A DNA stretch of 15,081 nt, from the NCBI GenBank assembly GCA_964398955.1, contig CAYNOZ010000037.1, positions 1-15,081 on the forward strand, written 5' to 3'. The first letter of the stretch is position 1. Each line of letters begins with the position of its first letter. Shown here piece after piece: positions 7,306 through 15,025 of the stretch. The position numbers and the translations under genes are program-made. This DNA is from CAYNOZ01 sp964398955. Lineage in GTDB: Archaea > Methanobacteriota_B > Thermococci > Thermococcales > CAYNOZ01. The notes under the pieces were generated by a model, which saw nothing but the letters and a program-made list of their open reading frames with translations, did no database searches and had not been told where the DNA came from.

Positions 7306-8577
7306 ATGGAAAGTGGTACAAGAATTAGAATTACTACAGAAGATGAAAATGAACACATCGGAGTAGTAATGCCAAGCTCAAATAAAACTCATTTAGTTAT
7401 TAAACTAGAAGACGGTTATAATATAGGAATTAAGAAAGAAAAGATCAAAGATAAAGAAATTATAGGTGAAATAACTAGAGGAGAATTTGAAGGGGAAAAG
7501 CCTGAAAGAGATCCTGAATTACCAAACATCTCGATATTAGGTACAGGAGGCACTATAGCGTCTAAAGTAGACTATGAAACTGGAGGAGTTCATCCTGCTT
7601 TTTCAACCGAGGAATTAGCCCTATCTTTTCCTGAAATGTTTGAAATTGCAAATATTGAACCGGAATTAATCCTTAATATTTTTAGTGAAGACATGGAACC
7701 GAAATATTGGAAGAAAATGGCTTTAAATATAAAAGATAAGTTAAATTCTGGAAAAGACGGAGTTGTTATTGGTCATGGTACAGATACGATGGGTTATACC
7801 GGTGCAGCATTATCCTTCATGTTAAAGAATTTATCCGGACCTGTAGTACTAACAGGTAGCCAAAGAAGTAGTGATAGACCCAGCAGCGACTCAGCCCTTA
7901 ACCTTATTTGTTCTACAAAACTAGCTACAACAGATCTTGGGGAAGTAGCAGTCGTTATGCACGAATCTATGGATGATGAATATTGTGCAGCTCATAAAGG
8001 TACTAAAGTCAGAAAAATGCATACATCAAGAAGAGATGCATTTAAATCTATTAATGAGAACCCTATTGCTAGAATAAACGAAAATAAAGTAGAATTCCTA
8101 CAAGATTATAATAGAGTAAACAATGAGGAAACAATAGCTAAAACAGAAATGGAGGAAAAAGTAGCCTTGGTAAAATTATACCCTGGAGTCACTAAGGAAG
8201 TAATCCATCATTATATTGATAAAGATTACAAAGGACTTATATTAGAAGGAACTGGACTAGGTCATACCCCCAATAAATTGATAGAATCTTTAGAAAGAGC
8301 AATTGAAGAAGAAATTCAAATTTATATGTCATCACAATGTTTAAATGGTCGTACAAATTTAAATGTTTATTCAACAGGAAGAAAACTTAAAGAAGCTGGC
8401 GTAATCCCCTTAGAAGACATGTTATCAGAAACAGCATATGTAAAGTTAATGTGGGTGCTCGGACAAACAAAGAACAAAAAAGAAGCAGAAAAATTGATGA
8501 ATGAAAACTTAGCAGGTGAAATCACTCCCTATACAAAACCTAACACCTACAATACTCATAATAAATTAGGAAAATAA
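7306..8577 (+). CDS. gatD: Glutamyl-tRNA(Gln) amidotransferase subunit D
   Basis: GatD is the asparaginase-like subunit that releases ammonia from glutamine or asparagine for GatE, which converts Glu-tRNA(Gln) to Gln-tRNA(Gln) in archaea. Seen: 423 residues; an N-terminal beta-rich domain (about 1-70) found in GatD but not in plain asparaginases; then the L-asparaginase fold with LGTGGTIAS (78-86, nucleophile Thr83), HGTDTM (157-162, with Thr159 and Asp160) and LTGSQRSSDRPSSD (182-195). The N-terminal domain and the following GEITRGEFEGEKPERDPELP linker favour GatD over asparaginase. GGTG precedes the ATG. The stop overlaps the trkH start by one base (taATG), so the two are translationally coupled. 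gatE is not in the window and must be elsewhere. Confidence 0.95.
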   Translation: MESGTRIRITTEDENEHIGVVMPSSNKTHLVIKLEDGYNIGIKKEKIKDKEIIGEITRGEFEGEKPERDPELPNISILGTGGTIASKVDYETGGVHPAFSTEELALSFPEMFEIANIEPELILNIFSEDMEPKYWKKMALNIKDKLNSGKDGVVIGHGTDTMGYTGAALSFMLKNLSGPVVLTGSQRSSDRPSSDSALNLICSTKLATTDLGEVAVVMHESMDDEYCAAHKGTKVRKMHTSRRDAFKSINENPIARINENKVEFLQDYNRVNNEETIAKTEMEEKVALVKLYPGVTKEVIHHYIDKDYKGLILEGTGLGHTPNKLIESLERAIEEEIQIYMSSQCLNGRTNLNVYSTGRKLKEAGVIPLEDMLSETAYVKLMWVLGQTKNKKEAEKLMNENLAGEITPYTKPNTYNTHNKLGK

Positions 8578-10058
8578 TGAAAATATCAAAGAATTTATCA
8601 TCCTCTCTGGGGCAACTTGGAAAGCTACTAATAATGATAGGAATATTGTTATTAGTTCCTATACTAGTAGCTATATATTACTCTGAATGGATGTATGACT
8701 CTACAAATATCTATTTAGGATACCTAGTACCTGCATTTTTATCTATTTCAACTGGATATTATTTAATAACAAAATTTGAAATCAGAGACCTAAATTTGAT
8801 CCAAGGATTATTACTAACTGGATTAGCTTGGATTATTTTATCAATTTTCGGTTCACTACCTTTCATCTTAATAGCTGATATGAGTGTCATAAACGCCTAT
8901 TTTGAAACAGTTAGCGGATTCACTACTACCGGAATTACTATGATAACAAACATCAATTCACTACCTAAGTCCACTATTTTTTGGAGAGCTATCATACAGT
9001 GGATTGGAGGTCTTGGAATAATAACATTCTTCCTTTTCATCGGGGGAAAGGGTATCTCAGAGCACAGTCTTTTTCGAGGCGAATCTCATAAGATTAAGTC
9101 AAGCCAACCTGTACCAAATATTGCTAGAACAATTAAAATATTATGGATTATTTATGGAAGTTTTACTGTTTTAATGGCTTTATTACTTTGGATACAAGGA
9201 GTTTCCTTATTTGACGGTTTAACACATGCTTTTACAGCCCTGTCTACTGGAGGATTTTCCCCACATGATGCTAGTATTGGATTCTATAGGGAAAATGGGT
9301 TTGCAAATTTCAAATTAATAGAATATACTATAACTTTCTTCATGTTTTTAGGTGGAACAAATTTCGTTATACATTACAGGTTCTTCAAAGGCGAAATAAG
9401 CTCATTATGGGATAACCTGGAAATGAAATTATGGTGGATTATCATATCAGGTTCTACAGCATTAATAATGTTTGAAGCATATAATCCTGGAGTTAATTTA
9501 GAATCATTATTCAGAAACACAATATTCCAAGTTGTTTCAATCGGAACAACCACCGGATACGAAACACAGTGGATAGGTAGTAACTATTTCCCAGCTATTG
9601 GAAAACAGATCTTCTTAATTTTAATGGTTATTGGAGGGTGTGTTAATTCTACCGGAGGAGGAATAAAAGTTAAAAGACTTGGTATAATGATTAAAGGTTC
9701 TTGGAATAGAATAAAAAGATTTTCACGACCTAGAAGAATGTTAAGCCCCTTGATGATCGATGGGGAACAAGTAAATGAAAATCAACTTGAAAGAGTTTTT
9801 GTAATTTTCACGATTTGGATTTTTTTGCTCGTGATTGGTGGGTTCGTGACAGCACTACTCTCAAATCATAACCCATTTCAATCATTCTCAGGCATGTTTT
9901 CAGCCTTAGGAAATATAGGGCCTAGTTTTATGACCGTATCCGAAGTTGTAAATCTTAATCCTGTTGTAAAGATATTATATATTTTCGGAATGTTGGTTGG
10001 CAGACTTGAAGTAATTCCAATATTCGTTTTGTTTAATAAGGAGATATGGAGGAGATAA
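8577..10058 (+). CDS. trkH: Trk-type potassium uptake protein, membrane subunit TrkH
   Basis: Integral membrane K+ (or K+/Na+) translocating subunit of the TrkH/KtrB superfamily. Seen: 493 residues, about ten hydrophobic segments, and four pore-loop repeats with a glycine at each selectivity-filter position: SGFTTTGIT (113-121), ALSTGGFSP (221-229), SIGTTTGYE (321-329) and ALGNIGPSF (443-451). GGCVNSTGGGIKVKR (353-367) matches the conserved loop after the third repeat. The positively charged stretch WNRIKRFSRPRR (376-387) is probably cytoplasmic. The ATG shares a base with the gatD stop. The stop is 11 nt before the trkA ATG; together they form the full gate-plus-regulator pair. Confidence 0.95.
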   Translation: MKISKNLSSSLGQLGKLLIMIGILLLVPILVAIYYSEWMYDSTNIYLGYLVPAFLSISTGYYLITKFEIRDLNLIQGLLLTGLAWIILSIFGSLPFILIADMSVINAYFETVSGFTTTGITMITNINSLPKSTIFWRAIIQWIGGLGIITFFLFIGGKGISEHSLFRGESHKIKSSQPVPNIARTIKILWIIYGSFTVLMALLLWIQGVSLFDGLTHAFTALSTGGFSPHDASIGFYRENGFANFKLIEYTITFFMFLGGTNFVIHYRFFKGEISSLWDNLEMKLWWIIISGSTALIMFEAYNPGVNLESLFRNTIFQVVSIGTTTGYETQWIGSNYFPAIGKQIFLILMVIGGCVNSTGGGIKVKRLGIMIKGSWNRIKRFSRPRRMLSPLMIDGEQVNENQLERVFVIFTIWIFLLVIGGFVTALLSNHNPFQSFSGMFSALGNIGPSFMTVSEVVNLNPVVKILYIFGMLVGRLEVIPIFVLFNKEIWRR

Positions 10059-10069
10059 TAGGTGATAAT

Positions 10070-10738
10070 ATGTATATAATTGTAGCAGGCGCAGGTATGG
10101 TAGGTAGAAACGTTATTAAAGAATTAGTTCAAAGGGGACATGACGTAGTTGCAATAGACCAAAATAAAGAAGTATGCGAAAAAATCAGTACCACAACAGG
10201 AGCAAAAGTACTACATGGGGACGCATCAGAATTAGGGGTTTTAAGAGACGCAGGAATAGATAGATCCGATGTATGCATAGGATTAATCGGAAAAGATTCA
10301 GCTAACTTAGCATTTACAATTCTATCCGAAGGATTTGATGTGCCGAATATATTAGTAAGAATGAAAAATCCCTCCTATAAAGACGCCTATCTTAGAGCTG
10401 GAGCTCACAAAATAATAAATATGGTAGAATTATACATGGATAATCTATTAATGGAAATAGAACATCCCTCAATGAAAAGAGTTGCCAGATTAGGAGAAGG
10501 AAAGGCATCAATTGTGATCGTAGAAATTCCAGAAGATTCACCAACAGAAGCAATGAGTATCGCTGAAATAACAAAAAAAGACAAATTCCCTAAAAACACC
10601 GTATTCGCAGGAATATTTAGAGAAGATGATTTTATAGTCCCACGAGGAGATGAAAGAATACAAGAAAATGACAGAGTATTCTTATCAGGAGACTCAGAAA
10701 GCATAAGACAAGCATCAGAATTTCTAGGAGTAAAATAA
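10070..10738 (+). CDS. trkA: Trk potassium uptake system NAD-binding regulatory subunit TrkA
   Basis: Cytoplasmic RCK-type subunit that binds nucleotides (NAD(H), ATP/ADP) and gates TrkH. Seen: 222 residues; N-terminal Rossmann domain (about 1-120) with GAGMVG (7-12) and acidic Asp30 at the end of the second strand; HGDASE (49-54); then a TrkA-C domain (about 135-222) ending IQENDRVFLSG and an SIRQASEFLG helix. I start at the ATG at 10070, preceded by GGTGA (10061-10065); an in-frame ATG at 10046 overlaps trkH and adds eight residues the family lacks. Only one RCK unit is present, as in many archaeal and Ktr-like systems, whereas E. coli TrkA has two. Confidence 0.94.
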   Translation: MYIIVAGAGMVGRNVIKELVQRGHDVVAIDQNKEVCEKISTTTGAKVLHGDASELGVLRDAGIDRSDVCIGLIGKDSANLAFTILSEGFDVPNILVRMKNPSYKDAYLRAGAHKIINMVELYMDNLLMEIEHPSMKRVARLGEGKASIVIVEIPEDSPTEAMSIAEITKKDKFPKNTVFAGIFREDDFIVPRGDERIQENDRVFLSGDSESIRQASEFLGVK

Positions 10739-10785
10739 ACCAAATAAGATAAAAATAATAGAAAAAAATGAAAATAAATGATAAG

Positions 10786-11079
10786 ATGGCAATTAAAGCA
10801 GAAGTTATAAAAATTGAAGGTAAATGCCCAGTCCATAACCTTAAAGACAAAATAGTAATAGAAGGACCTCAAATCAATCTAAAAAAGACAGATTCAGTAT
10901 GTGTACACGCACTACCAAATCTACTACACTACAACATTGCATTAAACAAAGGAATAAATCCCAAAGAGTTGGGGCTCTCTAAAAAAGAAGATAAGGCTTT
11001 CATACAATGCCCAGATCCAGGGCCTCCATTTACAGACGGAGGGACAGTCACATACAAAATACAAAGGAAAAAGGAATAA
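10786..11079 (+). CDS. TIGR04076 family small protein, function unknown
   Basis: 97 residues from the ATG at 10786 (MAIKAEVIKIEG); an upstream in-frame ATG at 10768 would add MKINDK, and neither has a Shine-Dalgarno, so the start is uncertain. The layout fits the TIGR04076 family: an N-terminal strand followed by a Gly-x-Cys...His, a central short C.HAL motif (VCVHALPNLLHYN) and a C-terminal QCPDP (near residues 73-77) before a final strand. The conserved Cys/His residues suggest metal or thiol chemistry, but no role is established. It sits in the trkA-rnhB part of the operon, 47 nt after trkA and 7 nt before the UPF0146 gene. Identified from remembered family pattern. Confidence 0.72.
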   Translation: MAIKAEVIKIEGKCPVHNLKDKIVIEGPQINLKKTDSVCVHALPNLLHYNIALNKGINPKELGLSKKEDKAFIQCPDPGPPFTDGGTVTYKIQRKKE

Positions 11080-11086
11080 GATAAAT

Positions 11087-11512
11087 ATGGATAAATTTGG
11101 GGAATTCATATTAAAATACCTGAAGGGAAAAAATTGGAACACTTTATTAGAAGTAGGTATTGGATTTAATTTTAAAACTCTTAAATATTTAATAACTAAT
11201 ACAGAAAAAAACAAAAAAATTATAATAATAGAAAAAAACAAGAGAGCAACAAAAAAAATAAGAGAATCAATAAATAATCAAAAAATAAAAATTTTAAACA
11301 CAAAAATTAGCACATCATACAATCCAAAAGATAAAATAGACTTATTATACTCAGTAAGACCTAACCCAGAATTAATTCAACCCTTAAAAAAGATTTCAAA
11401 TAAAAATGAATCCCCACTACTAATAAGACCTTTCACAACAGATGAATACAAAAAAGACCTAGAACTAAAGAACCATAAAGGCCTACCAATACTAATATAT
11501 CAAAATGAATAA
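11087..11512 (+). CDS. UPF0146 family protein (methyltransferase-like fold)
   Basis: 141 residues, the expected size. It starts with a helix and a glycine motif LLEVGIGFNF like the SAM-binding loop of class I methyltransferases, has IIIIEKN where the next strand and its acidic end should be, and ends with the family's signature LLYSVRPNPELIQPL (about residues 84-98), PLLIRPF and a terminal strand. UPF0146 proteins are archaeal; no substrate is known, and the family lacks an obvious full methyltransferase C-terminal half. Very lysine- and isoleucine-rich (basic), with many AAA and ATA codons. Seven nt after the TIGR04076 gene and 28 nt before rnhB, hence co-transcribed. Confidence 0.82.
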   Translation: MDKFGEFILKYLKGKNWNTLLEVGIGFNFKTLKYLITNTEKNKKIIIIEKNKRATKKIRESINNQKIKILNTKISTSYNPKDKIDLLYSVRPNPELIQPLKKISNKNESPLLIRPFTTDEYKKDLELKNHKGLPILIYQNE

Positions 11513-11540
11513 GCTAAAAAAACTAAATTAAAGTGTTAAA

Positions 11541-12179
11541 ATGATAATAGGGGGAATAGACGAAGCTGGACGAGGACCAGTGATAGGTCCACTAATTATA
11601 GCAGGAGTTACCTTTAAAAAGGATAAAATTAATAGATTAAAAAGAATTGGAGTCAGAGATTCAAAAAAAATCAACCCAAAAAAAAGAAAAAATTTAGAAC
11701 CACAAATAAAGGATCTAGCAAATGAATACTACATAAAAGAGATAAGCCCAAAAAAAATAGACGAAATAATGGCAAAAAACTCCTTAAACCAACTTGAAAC
11801 CATAGAATTTACCAAAATCATAAAAAAATTAAAATCAGACAAATTATACTCAGATTACATAGACAAAAACTCTAAATACAAACTTGAAAATTCTAAAAAA
11901 GAAATTATTGTAAAAAAGAAAGCCGATGACCTTTACCCATCAGTTTCAGCAGCATCAATTCTAGCAAAAGTGAAAAGAGATCAAACAATTGACAAAATAA
12001 ACAATAAAACAAAAGAAGGACCTGAAATTGGTAGTGGATACCCCTCAGACAAAAAAACCCAAGAATTCCTAAAATGGTGGTATAAAAACAACAAAGAATT
12101 CCCTAACTTCGTTCGAAAATCTTGGAAAACATTAGATAAAATAAGAACCGCAATTGAAACTCAAAAACTTATTAACTAA
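11541..12179 (+). CDS. rnhB: Ribonuclease HII
   Basis: Cleaves RNA in RNA-DNA hybrids and single ribonucleotides in DNA; a replication and repair enzyme. Seen: 212 residues; catalytic GIDEAGRGPVIGP at the start (Asp7, Glu8); YIDKN near residue 106 supplying a further acidic residue; and KKKADDLYPSVSAASILAKV (125-144) with RD at 146-147, the RNase HII signature. Ends ...KSWKTLDKIR, as archaeal RNase HII often does. No strong Shine-Dalgarno (AAGTGTT before the ATG). Last gene of the gatD cluster. The coding strand holds runs of up to eight A (11663-11670, 11678-11685), and the only G-ending codons in the last 40 are Trp codons. Confidence 0.95.
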   Translation: MIIGGIDEAGRGPVIGPLIIAGVTFKKDKINRLKRIGVRDSKKINPKKRKNLEPQIKDLANEYYIKEISPKKIDEIMAKNSLNQLETIEFTKIIKKLKSDKLYSDYIDKNSKYKLENSKKEIIVKKKADDLYPSVSAASILAKVKRDQTIDKINNKTKEGPEIGSGYPSDKKTQEFLKWWYKNNKEFPNFVRKSWKTLDKIRTAIETQKLIN

Positions 12180-12311
12180 ATTAAAAATTTAAAATCAATG
12201 AAAATAACTAAACAATTATTCACTAAGTGTTCAAAAATTAAAAATTCAATTATCTTACATAATTTTAAATTATAAAATATTTACAGACTCATCTCCGCAA
12301 AAAAACTTAAC

Positions 12312-12325
12312 TAAAAGTACTTTTA
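12312..12325. repeat. 14-bp perfect palindrome upstream of the glyA promoter
   Basis: TAAAAGTACTTTTA is its own reverse complement and lies about 60 bp upstream of the glyA TATA box. It could bind a dimeric regulator, but short AT palindromes arise easily in DNA of this composition. Confidence 0.3.
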
Positions 12326-12370
12326 ATAATATCTTCAACTTTTTGAGTTTATAAATTTTGCTCTTCAGAT

Positions 12371-12417
12371 CAGAAAAAATCATTTATATTATAATTGTAA
12401 GAATATGTCTTGAGGGT
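12371..12417 (+). promoter_or_regulatory. glyA promoter and ribosome binding site
   Basis: A purine-rich, BRE-like CAGAAAAAATCA (12371-12382) runs directly into a TATA box TTTATATTAT (12383-12392). Transcription should start near 12410, giving a leader of only some 10-15 nt that includes the Shine-Dalgarno GAGGGT (12412-12417), 5 nt before the ATG. The clearest promoter in the window. Confidence 0.5.
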
Positions 12418-12422
12418 AATAC

Positions 12423-13667
12423 ATGAATCATAAGGAAAAAGCTTCTGAAATTAGTGAACTGGCGAATCAGCATGATAAATGGAGACATTCGACACTAAAT
12501 ATGATAGCAAGTGAAAATATTACATCTCCTGAAATTTTGGAACTTAATTCTAGTTCTTTGATGCATAAATATGCTGAGGGATGGCCTAAGCAACGACATT
12601 ATCAAGGCTGTAAGTATTTTGACGAAATTGAGCTTAAAGGTATAGAAAACTTTAGTAAATTGTTTAATTCAGATTTTGCTGATTTAAGGCCTATTTCCGG
12701 TACTAATGCTAATCAGGCTATGTTTTTTGGTCTGACTGATATAGGAGATACATTAATGGCTCTCCATACTTCAGATGGTGGACATATTAGTCATGCTAAA
12801 TTCGGTAGCGCCGGTATGCATGGTTTGAATGTGGAATTTTTTGAGTATAATGAAGAAGAAATGAACATTGATATTGATAAAACTGCTAAAAAGATTAGGG
12901 AAAAAGAACCTGACTTGGTTTTATTTGGTGCATCATTATACCCCTTTCCTCATCCAGTTGAAGAATTAAAATCAGTAGTAAAAGAGATTGGAGGAAAAGT
13001 GGCATATGATGGAGCTCATGTTCTTGGTTTAATAGCTGGAGGACAGTTTCAAGACCCTCTAGAGGAAGGTGCAATGGTTTTAACCGGTTCAACTCATAAG
13101 ACATTTCCTGGACCTCAAGGAGGGGTAATATTATACAATGAGAAGGTTGCTGAAGAGTTACAACCCAAAATTTTCCCTGGAGTTGTAAGTAACCATCACC
13201 CCCACCATGTTGCTGGAAAAGCCTTTACCGCTGCAGAAATGCTTGAATTTGGAGAAGACTATGCAAAACAAACGATTGAGAATGCTAAAAAGTTTGCAGA
13301 GTTTTTGTCTGAAAAAGGATTTAAAGTTGTTGGAGAAAGCAAAGGATATACTGAATCTCACCAGGTGATTGTTGATGTTTCAGAAGAAGGCGGAGGCAAG
13401 TGGGCAGCAGAAACTTTAGAGGAAGCTAACATAATTCAAAATAAAAATCTGTTACCTTGGGATCCAACAGAAAAAGTAGAGGATCCAAGCGGTTTAAGAC
13501 TAGGTGTGCAGGAATTAACTCGATTAGGAATGAAAGAACGTCAGATGGAAGAAGTAGCTAATTTCTATAGACGAGTTATAATTGATGAGGAAGATCCGAG
13601 TAAAGTTGGTGAAGATGTGAAAAACTTTAGAAATCAGTATCAGGAAGTTAAATATACTTTTGAATAG
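12423..13667 (+). CDS. glyA: Serine hydroxymethyltransferase
   Basis: PLP enzyme interconverting serine and glycine while charging a pterin C1 carrier (tetrahydrofolate, or tetrahydromethanopterin in methanogens). Seen: 414 residues; MIASENITSP (27-36); HKYAEGWPKQRHYQGC (48-63); SGTNANQA (92-99); the PLP pocket YDGAHVLGL (195-203) with Asp196 and His199; the Schiff-base lysine in TGSTHKTFPGPQGG (Lys226); and a C-terminal RLGVQELTRLGM typical of archaeal enzymes. Fairly acidic at the C-terminus. First gene of a three-gene rightward unit; 7 nt separate it from the glycosyltransferase ATG. Codon third positions are T-rich with no C in the first 40 codons. Confidence 0.96.
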   Translation: MNHKEKASEISELANQHDKWRHSTLNMIASENITSPEILELNSSSLMHKYAEGWPKQRHYQGCKYFDEIELKGIENFSKLFNSDFADLRPISGTNANQAMFFGLTDIGDTLMALHTSDGGHISHAKFGSAGMHGLNVEFFEYNEEEMNIDIDKTAKKIREKEPDLVLFGASLYPFPHPVEELKSVVKEIGGKVAYDGAHVLGLIAGGQFQDPLEEGAMVLTGSTHKTFPGPQGGVILYNEKVAEELQPKIFPGVVSNHHPHHVAGKAFTAAEMLEFGEDYAKQTIENAKKFAEFLSEKGFKVVGESKGYTESHQVIVDVSEEGGGKWAAETLEEANIIQNKNLLPWDPTEKVEDPSGLRLGVQELTRLGMKERQMEEVANFYRRVIIDEEDPSKVGEDVKNFRNQYQEVKYTFE

Positions 13668-13674
13668 TGAAATA

Positions 13675-14742
13675 ATGAAATTCCCTTTTTTCTTATTAAT
13701 TCCTTTAGTTTTAGCCTTTTATGATACATTTTATTTTTTTGTATTTTTAATTTCCAAAATTAAAGAAGATCATAGTACTAAATTTGAAAATCTTCCAGAA
13801 TTAACAGTTATCGTAGTGGCAAAAAATGAGGAAAGAACCATTAAAGATAGTGTTTTATCAATAATAAATCAAGAATACCCAAATTATGATTTAATCGTTA
13901 TAGATGATGGTAGTACTGATTCAACTTGGAAAAAAATTAGTAATTTATCAAATAAGTATTCTAACTTAAAAAAGATTAGAACTAAAGGATTAGGAAAATG
14001 GAAATGCTTAAACATTGGAATTTCTAAAACAAGAAATGATATTGTTACTATTGATGCTGATACTATCTTAAAAGAAAATGCATTATTACACATCGGAAGT
14101 AAACTAAAAAATTATGACTTGGTAGCAGGAAATTTAAGAGTTAAAAGGAATAATTTTTTATCAAAAATTCAAGCAACTGAACACTTGAGAATATCTATGT
14201 TTAGGGAATACGAAGCATTATTTGACAAAGTTAGTATGGTTCCAGGAGCTATTGGAGGATACAAAAGAGAAATCTTCAACCATATCCAATTCGAAGATTC
14301 TTTAACAGAAGATTTTAATTTGTTCACTAAAGCCCAAAAAAAGAACTATTCAATAGCTTATGCTTCAAATGCTAAAGCAGTAACAAAAATGCATAAAACC
14401 TTCAAAGAACTTTTAAACCAAAGATTACGATGGAGCATCGGAAATCTTGAAACTATAAACATATTCAGCAAAAAATTTACCAAAATTATTTTAGGAGATA
14501 TATTAGCCTTCCTAGATCTACTAACATATTTACTATTAATATTAAACCCAATAATCATATTATTTTTCATTTACGAAACCATGATGATACTAATTATTAA
14601 TTGGATCGAAGAAAAATCCATTTGGCTAGAAAATATCTTATACCCCCTAACATTACTAATATTATCCTTAATCTACTTATCCTCAAGCATTCATGCATAT
14701 TGGAAAATTATAATAGGAAATAATACAAATCGAGAATGGTGA
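13675..14742 (+). CDS. Membrane-bound family 2 glycosyltransferase
   Basis: Processive or single-sugar GT2 enzyme at the cytoplasmic membrane; donor and product unknown. Seen: 355 residues; one N-terminal membrane helix (5-27); GT-A domain with LTVIVVAKNEE (43-53), VIDDGSTDST (75-84), the metal/nucleotide DxD in TIDADT (125-130), the TEDF catalytic-base motif (211-214) and QRLRW (249-253), the set found in cellulose/chitin/hyaluronan-type synthases; then two or three C-terminal helices (about 275-310 and 322-345). I use the ATG at 13675 rather than an in-frame TTG at 13660 inside glyA. Its stop is 4 nt before the next ATG. Likely role in exopolysaccharide or surface glycan (inference). The sequence shifts from T-rich to A/C-rich third positions along its length. 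Confidence 0.9.
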   Translation: MKFPFFLLIPLVLAFYDTFYFFVFLISKIKEDHSTKFENLPELTVIVVAKNEERTIKDSVLSIINQEYPNYDLIVIDDGSTDSTWKKISNLSNKYSNLKKIRTKGLGKWKCLNIGISKTRNDIVTIDADTILKENALLHIGSKLKNYDLVAGNLRVKRNNFLSKIQATEHLRISMFREYEALFDKVSMVPGAIGGYKREIFNHIQFEDSLTEDFNLFTKAQKKNYSIAYASNAKAVTKMHKTFKELLNQRLRWSIGNLETINIFSKKFTKIILGDILAFLDLLTYLLLILNPIIILFFIYETMMILIINWIEEKSIWLENILYPLTLLILSLIYLSSSIHAYWKIIIGNNTNREW

Positions 14743-14746
14743 TGAG

Positions 14747-15025
14747 ATGGATCTAGTGAAATTTGAAGGAGCCGAAATTTTAACTGATAAATTAGAAGAA
14801 CTAAACGGTTGGAATTATGACGGAAATAAAATAACCAAAACTTATTCAGGACCCAAACTCGAATATTACATAAAGATAGATTTAGACAGCAAAAACGAAA
14901 AGATAGAACATATAATTATAAAAACTCCAAAAAAAGGTCGAATCAGTTACCATGAATTACCACAAAAAATACATGATAAAATAGAAAGATTCCTAAGATT
15001 TTTAATCTCAGAACCTTCTTCATAA
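14747..15025 (+). CDS. Hypothetical 92-residue protein
   Basis: Not recognised. A strong Shine-Dalgarno GGTGATGAG overlaps the preceding gene's end and sets the ATG at 14747, so it is very likely expressed with the glycosyltransferase. Contents: an acidic helix (LTDKLEEL), the segment LNGWNYDGNKITKTY (19-33), two strands rich in Ile/Lys (EYYIKIDLD, KIEHIIIKTP) and a C-terminal helix with QKIHDKIERFLRFL. No cysteines, no membrane segment, no signal peptide. The N-terminal G-W...G..I pattern recalls pterin-4a-carbinolamine dehydratase, but that family's His-His motif is missing, so I do not assign it. Confidence 0.7.
   Translation: MDLVKFEGAEILTDKLEELNGWNYDGNKITKTYSGPKLEYYIKIDLDSKNEKIEHIIIKTPKKGRISYHELPQKIHDKIERFLRFLISEPSS

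Larger units (their letters stand above)
12180..12422. other. Intergenic region between rnhB and glyA
   Basis: About 240 bp, extremely AT-rich, without a plausible gene. The only structures I see are the palindrome at 12312-12325 and the glyA promoter near its right end. No clear T-tract terminator for the gatD-rnhB operon appears directly after rnhB; a short AACTTTTTG stretch lies at 12338-12346. Confidence 0.4.

Noticed and set aside
7306..8577. L-asparaginase as product instead of GatD
   Set aside because: The extra N-terminal beta domain and the linker before LGTGGTIAS are features of GatD and not of type I or II asparaginases.
10405..10872. Long open frame of 155 codons on the minus strand opposite trkA
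   Set aside because: It is antisense to the well-supported trkA and TIGR04076 genes, is low-complexity in composition and lacks a recognisable start signal.
11655..11705. A-runs in rnhB as a programmed slippage site or frameshift
   Set aside because: The catalytic motifs before and after the runs are in one continuous frame, so no frameshift is needed; the runs follow from AAA-coded lysines in A-rich DNA.
14747..15025. Pterin-4a-carbinolamine dehydratase as product of the last gene
   Set aside because: Only the short G-W...I pattern fits; the catalytic His-His motif and the spacing to the later strands are missing.
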